Assembly: GCA_001972305.1 (NCBI GenBank)
Contig: BDDD01001456.1
Coordinates: 1-64,000 of the forward strand
DNA from: Cephalotus follicularis
Taxonomy: Eukaryota > Streptophyta > Magnoliopsida > Oxalidales > Cephalotaceae
Direction: 5' to 3'
Length of the DNA stretch: 64,000 nucleotides
Positions within the stretch are counted from its first letter, which is position 1. Every line of letters starts with the position of its first letter. This document shows positions 11,254 to 20,429 of the stretch, in pieces. A program made the translations under genes and the position numbers. Under the pieces are notes generated by a model. It saw only the letters and a list, made by a program, of their open reading frames with translations, searched no databases and was not told where the DNA came from.

Positions 11254-11594
11254 GAACGGGAGCATATATGCGTTCGTTTGAAACAAAGAAAGGGAGAGAG
11301 ACATGAGAGAGCGCCAGAACCAGAGAGAGCGGGAGAGAGATAGCGCGCCGGAGAAGACGATGCTGGGCGAGGAGCTCGACGGCCGGAAGCGTGCGGCGCA
11401 GGTCCATCACCCACGGTAACCCCTCTCCTCATCTCTTTTCTTTCTTCTCTCTTCTCCCCCGACGTTTTACCGTCACTGTCATTGCCTTGCATCGCTGATT
11501 TCGTCACGGGTTAGGGCCTGACTTTGCCTGGAAGACCAGCTCTACCCACCGTGATGACGATTTTGGCGATTTTTGACCGAAAACGGCCTGGAAT

Positions 11595-11945
11595 GGTTGA
11601 CTGAGTTAACCCAACGAGCTTGACTTCCTGCCTGCTGTGACCGCCGGTTCCTTGGTGAGTCACGGCAAGTCTCGGTCGCCAATGGACTGATTGATGGATT
11701 TTAAGGTCGGTTATGGCGTTTTTAAGTGGTGACCGAAGTTATGGAAGACCGGCGAGTCAACTCAGTGAGTTGAACTCACTGCTGGCCATGACAGGGCATT
11801 TCAGCGCCGATTCACGGTGAGTTACGGGTAAAGACACCTTAAGCCAACTGTTTTGTGACACTTTTGTGAAGTGGCCGGAATTGTGGATGTCTGGCGAGTC
11901 AACTCAGTGAGTTGACTCACTGTCGGCTGTGACTGCGCGATTCAC
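11595..11945 (+). repeat. Three diverged GAGTCAACTCAGTGAG blocks
   Basis: Segments of about 140-150 bp each contain GAGTTGACT or GAGTCAACTCAGTGAGTTGA, a T/CTGTGAC stretch, and GATTCACGGTGAGT or similar. Related sequence occurs in the LTR-like fragments at 17925-19057 (inverted) and 30520-30830, so the block belongs to a group of related LTRs. Confidence 0.65.
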
Positions 11946-12570
11946 AGCGAGTCGCGGTTATCAATGTATAGATCGTAACGGAATGTGTGATTGTTATTGC
12001 AGCGATGCTGAAAGAGGATTACAGCTCTGTTAACACTGGATGGAGCTGTGATCGTGATCGCGAGTGAAGATTAGAGGAGGAGGCAGCTAGTCGATTCCAC
12101 TACAAGTCCTCCCAACTAGCAGCTCAGTTGGTAACATGTAGGTATACATATGCTCCAACGGTGTATGCCTAGATGAATATTGTCCTGATCCCATTTGTAT
12201 ACACCGGTATGGGACGGTAGTATACGAATGGTAGATCACTAGAGTATAGTTATACTACTTTACTTGTATTCATGCATTTTGAATGGATTGTATGGACATG
12301 ATTGTTCATTGATGATGGTATGGTAAATTGATTGTTATGGTTATGCATGATTACTGATTAAGTGGTTTAATGAACTGTATACGGGTATAATGGACTAAAT
12401 CGAGAATTGAGAGAAGTTGAGCTTCTGCCTTCTGTCAATTCAAGGGTTACGATATTGGAAATGGTTTATGGGCTATGACTATTGTATGGATTGATCGATT
12501 GTATTGTATGAGACTAAATGAGATAACCCATTCATGACCCTCACATCTGTCATGGAGGTCATGAATGTTA

Positions 12571-12773
12571 CACCACATCATATAATGTTTATCCCACATC
12601 GTTGGAGGACCGATATGGACAATGTTACCCCACATTGTGGGAGGTTCGATATGGATAGTGTTTATCCCACATCGTGGGAGGACCGATATGGACAATGTTA
12701 ACCCACATCGTGGGAGGATCGATATGGATAGTGCTTCCCCACATCATGGGAGGACCGATATGGACGGTATGGT
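12571..12773 (+). repeat. 36-37 bp minisatellite, CCCACATCGTGGGAGG unit
   Basis: Units begin at 12593, 12629, 12666, 12702 and 12738, so the period is 36-37 bp, with a poorer copy before 12593. Each unit has CCCACATCGTGGGAGGACC, which contains the inverted repeat CCCAC...GTGGG, followed by GATATGGACAATGTTA. Confidence 0.88.
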
Positions 12774-12889
12774 ATGGATATGGTATGCATGGACCTACGG
12801 TATGCACAGTGTGGTCAATGTTGTCTCATCCCTATTCGTCTACGACACGGAGAGTGCGTAGATTAAGGAATGGACCTTATGGATCGTTA

Positions 12890-13138
12890 TGGAATGTATC
12901 GTTATCAAATCGTATCGTACCGCATTGTTATCATATCGTTATGGATCGTATCGATATCGTATCGTTATGGATCGTATCGTTATCGAATCATATCGTATCG
13001 TTATAGTATCGCATCGTTATAGATCGTATCATTATCGAATCATATCGTTTTGTTATAGTATCGCATCGCTATAGATCGTATCGTTATCGAATCGTATTGT
13101 ATCGTTATTGCACCGCATCGTTATAGATCATATCGGTA
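12890..13138 (+). repeat. Short ATCGTTATGGATCGT repeat tract
   Basis: Runs of ATCGTATCGTTATGG/AGATCGTATCG are repeated imperfectly for about 250 bp, with a basic period near 10 and longer units of about 45-55 bp. It leads directly into the 40-bp repeat. Confidence 0.75.
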
Positions 13139-13300
13139 TCGTTATCGGACCAGGACCTTCGGGAACTGGGTAATCGTACCGTTATCAGACCAGGACCTTC
13201 GGGAACTGGGTAATCGTATCGTTATCGGACCAGGACCTTCGGGAACTAGGTAATCGTATCGTTATCGAACCAAGACCTTCGGGAACTGGGTAATCGTATC
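13139..13300 (+). repeat. 40-bp minisatellite, four copies
   Basis: CCAGGACCTTCGGGAACTGG begins at 13150, 13190, 13230 and (as CCAAGACC) 13270, an exact 40-bp period. Each copy is joined by GTAATCGTATCGTTATCGGA. Only a few positions differ between copies, so this tract is younger than its surroundings. Confidence 0.93.
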
Positions 13301-13925
13301 GTATCATTATTGAATCGTATTGTATTGTTATAGATTGTATCGTATCGTCATCGAATCGTCATGGATTGTAAACGGTTGGACATGGACCATAAATAGATGT
13401 GAATTGTAAATGGATATGGACCGTAAACGGTAATGGTTATTGAGGGCAACGATTATGGTTATGGATGGATACGATATGGTTATGGACCATATCGTTATAA
13501 ATTGTGATGGTCCTGATTGTTATGGTATGGCTATGATATGGTTACGGTAGAATCGTATTGTATTGTTATAGATTGTATCGTATCGTTATCGAATCGTTAT
13601 GAATCGAATCGTCATGGATTGTAAATGGTTATGGACCGTTATCAGATATGGACCCTAAACGGATATGAATTGTAAACGGTTATGATCGTTATCGGATATG
13701 GACCCTAAACGGATATGAATTGCAAACGGTTATGGACCGTTATCGGACATGGGCCGTAAATGGATGTGAATTTAAAATGGATATGGACCGTAAATGGTTA
13801 TGGTTATTGAGGGCAATGGTTATGGTTATGGATGGATACGATATGGTTATGGACCATATCGTTATGGATTGTGATGGTCCTGATTGTTATGGTATGGCTA
13901 TGATATGGTTACGGCAGGCCTATGG
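13301..13925 (+). repeat. Large direct duplication, about 367 bp offset, with inner repeats
   Basis: GAGGGCAAYGRTTATGG begins at 13442 and again at 13809. The following 110 bases (to GATATGGTTACGG) are nearly identical in the two places. The second copy has extra units of GGATATGGACCCTAAACGG and AATTGYAAACGGTTATG at 13640-13740. Confidence 0.82.
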
Positions 13926-14915
13926 TATGTATCCCCAGATGGTTGTTGTTGATCCTATTCCTATACGCCTGTATGGGACGGTTGTATACGAATGGTAGAT
14001 CACTAGTGTATGTGAATCTGGCGGAATGGTTGTAATGGGCTAAAACCTTTGGGGTCTGGCATTGGCCTGTTAAAGAGTGATGATTGATTTGATCCCATTC
14101 CTATACACCAGTATGGGACGGTCGTATATGAATGGTAGATCACATGTTCTATTGTTCTCTAGGTTATGGTGCATGACCTTTATATTATGAGCCATATTGC
14201 TATGAATTGGAATTCATACATCTCTTGCCATGCATACATCTCACATATTGTACACATATCTACTGCACTTCTATATGTTCATTGCATATGTATATCCTAC
14301 ACAACCTTCGGGTTACTGACCCATTGCATTGTATTATAATGTAATGGGTCAGGTTCAGGTCCAGGTGACGCGCAACAGTGAGCAGCCAGGTTAAATCGCA
14401 AGGTAAGGATCTACATCTCCTCTGACCAACTTTGTGTAAATGTGATATTGTAAAAGAACAAATATTGGAATATGGATGTGTTTATGGTTATTGTATAAGA
14501 GACAAATCTAAAGATGAAGTAAATATATGTTTTATTTCAGCTATTGACCTGCCGGCTTGTGGCAGTGCTTGTTTAATATGTGTGTTGATGTAAAAGACAT
14601 GGAATGGTCCATACATTGTGATATACTGATGTTTCCTCCTTCGGGAGTGTGGTTGTTGAGGGCTGAGCCCAAGATATAAATTGAGTTTTTCTTTACAGGG
14701 GGTTTAGTCCGATAAACGAATACTTCATGCCGAAATTTCGGGAGATTTTAAGAGTTAGAATATATTCAATATGATTCTTCTGCTTGTATGACATTGATTT
14801 AAAGCTTTATATACTTATAGCACTTTTGAATATGGATATGAAATTACTGAATGGAAGGTATCTCACGCGTCGGATCGTGGGGGTTTACTCTCGCGGTTCG
14901 AGGTGTGACATGTTA

Positions 14916-15214
14916 TATTTTTCAGACTATGTTATGTTATCATATTATGTTTTAGACCATCACGTATTAACTTGGAGATTAAATTGATTATAAGTAGCAT
15001 TTGATTTTGAGCCTGAAATTTTCTTCTATTAGCTTAAATTGGAGACATTATCATGTTAATTTGATGGTTTGAATAAAGATATTTTGTTATGAATCTGTTA
15101 ATATTTCGGATTTATGGTTTTAATGACTTAAGTAAAGGATAAATTGTCTTAAGATTGAAGGCATGATTCTGTAGGTTGGTTAGTGTGACATTTCTGGTTC
15201 TGAATCGGGGGTGT
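14916..15214. other. Family D sequence resumed after solo LTR E
   Basis: AT-rich sequence without a gene. It directly continues the sequence interrupted at 11171, as shown by the TGTTA duplication. Confidence 0.5.
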
Positions 15215-15715
15215 TGTAGAGATTTATGGGCGAGTGTGCAACAGGGGATCATCACACCTTTATTGAGGGTGACCGGCTCTATAATAACTTTGTCAGTTGT
15301 AGACTTAAGTCCTAGCCAAGCATAGGCAGAATGGAAATGGGGTTTCGGGGGAGGTCTGCCGCTTGTCTCAGTGCGTTAATAGATTTATAGTTATCGCGGC
15401 TTTACCTAGGGTTGACATTTATCCGAACCCTAGACCGTGGTCGGAGCCAAGAATGACGAGGGATAGATGACATGCAAACCGATGACAGTATAAAGTACTG
15501 GTTAACCGAATATCAATTTATATATGTGGTTGTAAATTCCACGGATCCAGGGGATGATTAGGTATCATACCGGGGCTATTTTGATAGTCGAGGACTATTA
15601 TCATGGTCATACCAGAACTCCAAGATGTTCTAAGAAATTTATCGTCATACCAAAATCCGATTGGGCATTCGCGTCCCACCTGATTTTTGAACAGTTGACG
15701 TGTGTGGGACAATGT
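15215..15715 (+). repeat. Dispersed 500-bp repeat, copy 1
   Basis: It begins with ATGGGCGAGTGTGCAA (15226) and GGGATCATCACACC. It contains ATAGTTATCGCGG (15388), TTTACCTAGGGTTGACATTTATCC (15401) and CCACGGATC (15539), and ends with GGTCCCRCCTGAT-like sequence near 15680. The same order of blocks occurs at 29430-29905, about 80 percent alike by eye. It has no coding potential and sits between AT-rich LTR-like flanks in both places. Confidence 0.78.
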
Positions 15716-16639
15716 CATTTAGTGAGAGGTTAGCATCTGGGAGATGTTACTTTGCTAAAAAAAAATTTATTTGCTAGGCATATGTCACTTCTTTAGAAGT
15801 GAGTCCAAGTATCGCCATAATAGAATGTTTCAGGCAAATGGTTGATTGTTTTACAAATAAGTACATTGGGTATTTATGTGGAAAGAGAGCTTAAGGGCTT
15901 ATAGGCTTGTTTGGCTTGGGAATCAATTTCCCTTATTGGGCCGAACTTCTGGTAATTTTATGTCAAGTTTGGGTCCGCCCCAAATGCCATGAATAGTGTT
16001 TTGCCACATATTTTGACATTTAAATGGTGTCTCTAACGCACTTCAAATTCTTGGCTCACGATCCTTTAGAGAAAGGGTTGGCCTTTGTGTGGGGAAATGA
16101 AGAGAGAAATAAAAGAGAAGTCAAGTCTCAGAAAGACTTAAGAGATTTTGCATGTTAAGACTTCCTAAGCACACTTCTCATTTCTCTCCTTCTTCACCAG
16201 TATAGCCCTCTTTCTTTTTCTCTCTTCTTTCCATTTTTTTCCACCATTAGATGACACAAATTTAGCTTCAAGCACTTGTAGAAATAATAACAAATCAACT
16301 TCCTCCACCCTCCATCATAACTATAGGTGGAGATAGTTTCAATATTGTCCTCTATCTTTACTTGGTGTGAAAGTTAGTTCAGGGTAAAAACTTTAAGCTT
16401 CCAACCTTCACAAATCCTTATTGTCGTGAGTTGTTGAAGCTCTTTAGAGAAGTTTTGAAGTTTGGAACTAAAGGGTTGAGGGATTACATCAAGGGAGGAG
16501 TAGAAGACTTGGGTAAGGGCTTCTAAACCTCCTCCTTTCTTCCTGCTGTTCCTATTTGCTTTGGGTTCAAACTAGGGTTTTCAAACCCTAGTGGTTCCAT
16601 GTGGGACCCCTAGAAAACTCTAAGGGTTTGGGTTTGTGT
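15716..16639. other. LTR-like or host-flanking sequence, no gene seen
   Basis: The stretch has a C/T-rich leader-like part (16150-16260), a GGTAAGGGCTTC splice-donor-like site near 16512, and CTAGGGTTTTCAAACCCTAG at 16570, a short inverted repeat. It ends at the CACTA terminus. I cannot assign it to a family. Confidence 0.35.
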
Positions 16640-16985
16640 CACTACTAAAAAACAGGGCTACGGCGAGGGCACTTCCCCTCACCGTCCCGTCGCCAGTGAC
16701 TCAACGGTGAGGGGATAAAACCCTAGCCAAATTCGTCCTCGCCGTCCACTTCACGAGGGCACAGCGAGGGTCAGGTGTCCTCGTCGCATACTACCCTCAC
16801 CATGTCTAGGGTATGTCTAGGGCAGGATCCCCTCGCCATCATACCCTCACCATGGCGAGGGCCGGCTCCATACCCTCATCATCATCTGCTCGTATATGCA
16901 TATCCCCTCGCCATACCCTCGTCGTGTATATTTGCTGTAGAATGGCGACGGCATTACCCTTGCCATGCCCTCGTAATTATGCAGA
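16640..16985 (+). mobile_element. CACTA (En/Spm) DNA transposon terminus with subterminal repeats
   Basis: It begins CACTACTAAAAAACAGGGC, the typical CACTA terminal inverted repeat form, preceded by TGT, a possible 3-bp target duplication. The next 340 bases hold many copies of CCCTCGCC/CCCTCACC and its complement GGCGAGGG (16667, 16677, 16763, 16793, 16832, 16845, 16854, 16905, 16916, 16963 and others). These are the subterminal repeats bound by the transposase in this superfamily. No opposite terminus ending TAGTG and no transposase ORF is found before the Copia gag at 17137, so it is a truncated end. Confidence 0.85.
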
Positions 16986-17136
16986 TTTTGCTGATGGAAC
17001 TATTAGCAGAATCCATTCCCTATATCCAAACAAAACCTACAATTCATTTTAGCTGCAGCCACAATAACAGTTTATATTTCACAGTTATGTAATTAACTCC
17101 ATCCATAACTACCAAACGACACATTTCATTCATAGG
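16986..17136. other. CACTA interior or junction sequence
   Basis: No repeat or gene is recognised. The junction between the transposon end and the Copia element lies here. TCTAAATGTTTTGGATTGG at about 17139 already reads as Copia gag. Confidence 0.4.
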
Positions 17137-17920
17137 GGGTCTAAATGTTTTGGATTGGCAACGCAATTTGTGCCTAGTGCTCACGAGCATGAAGCTAGCT
17201 CATGTGATGACTGACACAACCCTAGTATTGGGGGTTAACCCATTCGAAGAGCATAAGGCCAAGGTGGCCAAATGGTTTGATGATGATGAGCAAGCTCGTT
17301 TCTTAGAGATTGCAGCTATGGTCCTAAAATTACAAAGACATCACGAGAATCTTGAAACCCTAGGTGCCATACTTCTTAAGCATAAGGAGTTATATGGTGC
17401 CCGGTGGAGGACCCGGCGGTTTAACATATTCGGTCAGCTCTTTTGGATGAAAATGCCTATGGGGCAGCAGCCCACCATCATGAGCTGAAGATGATTGATC
17501 TAATTTAGCAGTTGGCTCAGTTGGATCTTATCATGGATGATGGTTACTACATTGACCTAATGCTTTCGTTCCTCCATTGGACATTCTCCAAATTCATCAC
17601 AAATATCCATATGAACAAGGTGGAGTGTACTTTACCTGAACTTATGGAGATGCTTCAGACTACCGAGGATGACATGGACCATGGGAAGTCCAAGTCGAAT
17701 GTGATGCTTTTCCATCTTCTTCCTCTAGGACAGCCCATAAAAAAGGTGGATCCAAGTCCAAGGGCAAGGCACCCATAAAAAGAAAGGGAAGAAGGGGAAG
17801 AAACCACTTGCAGTGGCGGGGGATGCTATCCAAAAAAGGGTCCGATAGCTCTCTGACGAGAACGCTTGCTTGTATAGTGGGAAGCAAGGCTATTGGAAGT
17901 CATAGGGCACTGAGTTGGAA
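17137..17920 (+). pseudogene. Copia element F gag, broken
   Basis: The N-terminal part reads VLDWQRNLCLVLTSMKLA, typical of Copia capsid proteins (UBN2-type). It continues through WFDDDEQARF (17273) and, after a frameshift near 17440, LDENAYGAAAHHELKMIDLI, a stop TAG at 17504, and MNKVECTLPELMEMLQTTE (17612). A Lys/Gly-rich tail follows from 17730. A damaged zinc knuckle (CLYSGKQGYWKS) lies at 17869-17905. Another frame change near 17760 and stops at 17847 and 17904 make it non-functional. The rest of element F is found at 19058-19192 and 20430-23225, which gives the whole as gag, GAG-pre-integrase, integrase, RT, RNase H and 3' LTR. Confidence 0.82.
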
Positions 17921-19057
17921 CTTGAGAGGGTCCCGGTCGATTTTGGGTCTGGGATACAAGTGTGTATAATTTTAATTTTTAAAAAAAACCAAGACACGAA
18001 GCCAAGGTCACACTTATATCTTACTACCACAATCAATCCGCCTAGGATCTCCGTTTAATATTCAATCGAACAAATAAAAACATCAAGCATACATCCACTT
18101 AACCGAAACAAATTCGGTAAACAATAAATATAAATGATTATGAACCTTACCAACGTTGGCGGCTCCCCCACTTTGCCACTACACGCTTGTCGAAGCAACT
18201 GTCGGTCACCGGCGCCACTGCTGGTTTTCGGCCAGTCCACAAAAATTCAACCAAGACACCAACAGACTCCTGAAGCCCCGATCTACCTGTTGATGGCGGA
18301 GATAGGGTAGGAAGCGACCCGAAACGCGCTAGAGCAGCTGGCAACGGTGGTGACTCACTGACTTCAGACTCAGTGACTCTCGGTCAACCGACCACAGACC
18401 GGCATAGACAAAACCGGCCTCCAAAACACATGATCGACACGGTAGTGGCAGAGAATCGGCATGGAACTGGAGGTCACGGGGAACAACGCGTCAAACACGA
18501 TGAGTCAACTCTCCCGGTGAAAACCAGGTCACCGCAACATCGCACCACCACAACCAGCCTTGAAATCTCGTGATCTACACATCGCAAGCCAAGACTCGTC
18601 GTGACTCGGGCTAGAACGCCAAGCCACGGTGGACAACGCACTGAGTCGTCAGGGTTAACTCAGATGCGCAAAAACCCGGCCAAGTAACGCCGGTAACGCC
18701 TAGTCTAGGATCAAAATAGGTATACCCATGAAGGCTCCACCTACTGAGACCACCAGCGGCGGAAAGAGAAGCCGCGATAGTGGGTGGCATTAAAAACGCC
18801 ACGGCAATACCAGAGAGAGAAGCAGAGAAAACGGGGAGAGAAAGGCAAGAAGCTTATCGTGCATGATGGCGCACCACTTTTCCTGGCCACTGACGCCAAG
18901 GACGTCATCTTCTCAGGCTAAAAGCCAGCTCCAGGGGATGGCGCATGCAACGCGTGTGTCTCCCCTGTTTTTGGCGTGTCCGTGCACCAAAGAAGGAAAA
19001 AAAAATGAAGACTTAAAAATAATATTTTTTTATTTTCCTTTTGTCTATTTCTTTTAT
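17921..19057 (-). mobile_element. LTR-like fragment, inverted relative to its copy near 30-31.2 kb
   Basis: The reverse complement matches 30930-31235 closely: GCAAAGTGGGGGAGCCGCCA, AACGTTGGTAAGG, ACGGAGATCCTAGGC and AATTATACACACTTG occur in the same order. Further upstream on the minus strand are GAGTCA...ACTGAG blocks (18350-18380) and a leader-like stretch with TTTCTCTCCCC (about 18840). It separates Copia F gag from its GAG-pre-integrase region, so it was inserted or recombined there. I found no clear terminal TG...CA pair or target duplication, so the ends are approximate. Confidence 0.6.
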
Positions 19058-19192
19058 TAAATGATGTAAACCCTTCATACATTTGGCATTGTAGATTAGG
19101 TCATCCTAGCAAGTCTAGATTAACATGATTTGTTAGGTATGGACTTTTGGACACCCAAGACGTGGAGTCCTTTCCAATGTGTGAGCCATGTT
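19058..19192 (+). pseudogene. Copia element F, GAG-pre-integrase segment
   Basis: The reading frame gives NPSYIWHCRLGHPSKSRL, the WH(x)RLGH signature of the GAG-pre-integrase domain, then a TGA, then DVESFPMCEPC up to the insertion of the SIRE-type solo LTR. The sequence resumes at 20430 with LIGKMTKSPF in the same domain. The 5-bp duplication ATGTT (19188-19192 and 20430-20434) marks the break. Confidence 0.85.
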
Positions 19193-19334
19193 TGTTGACA
19201 TTATATGTTACGATCCTTGTTTTGATGATAACAAAACACCTGATCTGTGTGTTTCATGTGAAGGAATATGTAAGAAAGATAACTTGTAATGTAAGAAAGC
19301 TAAAATTTGCATATCAGAACTATTGGCATTAACG

Positions 19335-19780
19335 ACTATGTTCTACGCATCAACGTGCTGGGAATAAGTACATGTTCTGGGCTAAAAAAATGTTTTTCGT
19401 CAACGCTATTCTATATCCTCGTCAACGTGCTAGGAATCTTATGATTTATGTCAACGACTTGAGGAAGATGTCAACATCAAAAAGTGATAGTGGCTTGGAC
19501 CTCAACACAGAAAACAAGTGGAGTCAACACCTTGTATATGGACGTCAACTCCATATCAAGACCTCAACGCAAATGGTGCACATTTTGAACAGTGAGTTTG
19601 GACATTAACGTGAAGCTATTATGGAGTCAACTCAAATGATATTAGCGTCAATGCCATGGATGTGCGTCAACATAAAAAGAGCTGAAGCTAAAGAAAAGCT
19701 TGAAGAGTTAATGCAAAGAACCACAAGAGTTAACGCATAAGGGGATAGACGACAACACCATGCGTACACGTCAACGCCGA
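19335..19780 (+). repeat. GTCAACG motif cluster in the SIRE-type solo LTR
   Basis: Copies of CGTCAACGY, GTCAACAY, CTCAACGC, GTCAACTC and GTTAACGC occur about every 20-35 bp. The core differs from the GTCGACG seen in other LTRs of this window by G to A at a CpG, so it may be a decayed form of the same motif. Confidence 0.72.
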
Positions 19781-19903
19781 TGACAGCTAAACTCAGAATC
19801 TGCAAAATTTGAAGGTGCTAAAATTGTGATCCTTTCCCTGAATAGCTCCAACGGCTCTCTGATGAGTCCCTGAACTCTAGCAATGGCTATTTCCTTCTAA
19901 AGG

Positions 19904-19915
19904 CCATAAAAAGAG
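19904..19915 (+). promoter_or_regulatory. TATA-like site of the SIRE-type solo LTR
   Basis: CCATAAAAAGAG is followed about 30 bases later by a purine-rich leader. An equivalent GCTATAAAAAGG occurs on the minus strand in the SIRE 3' LTR at 35327-35338. Confidence 0.5.
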
Positions 19916-20429
19916 GCTTAATCCATGAAGAAATCATCAAGCAAGAAAGAGCAAGCCAAAACAACAAAGAAAATCATTCTAGTCTTCATTTTCAAAGAGT
20001 TCTTGTGCTATCTTCAAAGCCTTTCTATTTTGATCCTGATAACTATTATATATCAGCTTTGTTTGAAGTTACAAATACACTACACAAACACTCAACTCAT
20101 ACACTTGTTGTTTACCCAAGGTCATTAGTTTCTCAAAGTTAGGATTTAGCTTTAAAATCTGAGTTAGAATTTAGCTAGCCAAAAATTCAAGTTAGGATTG
20201 ACCTTGTAAAAATCCGAAGTTACTGTTTGTGATCGGGGGATTACATTATAGTGGAACCTCAAGTGCAGCTTGGGAGAGTGGACATAGGCACAGTTTGCTG
20301 AACCACTCTAAAACTTGTTTGGAACCTCATGTGCATTAGTTATGTTTAAAAAGGGTTGTTATTTTCTGCAAAACAGATTCACCCCACCCCCCCCCCCCCC
20401 CCCTCCTACTTGCTTTTGTGGACTCTTCA

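Larger units (their letters stand above)
11172..14910 (+). mobile_element. Solo LTR E, 3.7 kb, filled with minisatellites
   Basis: The LTR runs from TGTTATATCC to CGAGGTGTGACA and is flanked on both sides by TGTTA (11167-11171 and 14911-14915), an exact 5-bp target duplication. No internal element sequence is present, so it is a solo LTR. It holds an (AT)n stretch (11190-11248), a GA-rich leader with CCCACGGTAACC (11410), three copies of a GAGTCAACTCAGTGAGTTGA block (11595-11930) and several tandem repeats (12571-13925). The distal part has the block TTCGGGTTACTGACCCATTGC (14305) and a GGGTCAGGTTCAGGTCCAGG stretch. It is probably from a Tekay-like Gypsy element. No internal copy of this family is in the window to confirm that. 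Confidence 0.88.
19193..20429 (+). mobile_element. SIRE/Maximus-type Copia solo LTR
   Basis: It runs from TGTTGACATT to CTCTTCA, 1237 bp, with exact target duplication ATGTT on both sides. Near the start it has the GATGATAACAAAAC stretch often seen in this lineage. TATA-like CCATAAAAAGAGG lies at 19904-19915. The 3' part has GTGGAACCTCAAG (20251) and a run of about 18 C after ATTCACCCCA (20378-20402). From 19335 to 19780 the motif GTCAACG and relatives recur about 17 times. It splits the GAG-pre-integrase domain of Copia element F. Confidence 0.92.

Noticed and set aside
11044-11507. Minus-strand ORFs at the start of solo LTR E
   Set aside because: Their length comes from the (AT)n tract read as Ile-Tyr repeats and from the GA-rich leader. 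They have no protein features.
12447-13074. ORFs on both strands in the minisatellite region
   Set aside because: Open frames arise because the repeat unit lacks stops in those frames; the peptides are simple repeats.
12571-13300. CRISPR array
   Set aside because: Repeats are directly tandem with no unique spacers of constant length, there are no cas genes, and the setting is a plant LTR.
17930-17968. Copia protease-like reading VDFGSGIQVC after the element F gag
   Set aside because: The same bases recur, inverted, at 31185-31235 attached to the other LTR-like fragment, so they belong to that repeat rather than to the Copia protease. The DTGS resemblance is probably chance.
18855-19060. 65-codon plus-strand ORF as a gene
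   Set aside because: It lies antisense in the LTR-like fragment, runs into a poly-A/T-rich end and shows no protein motif.
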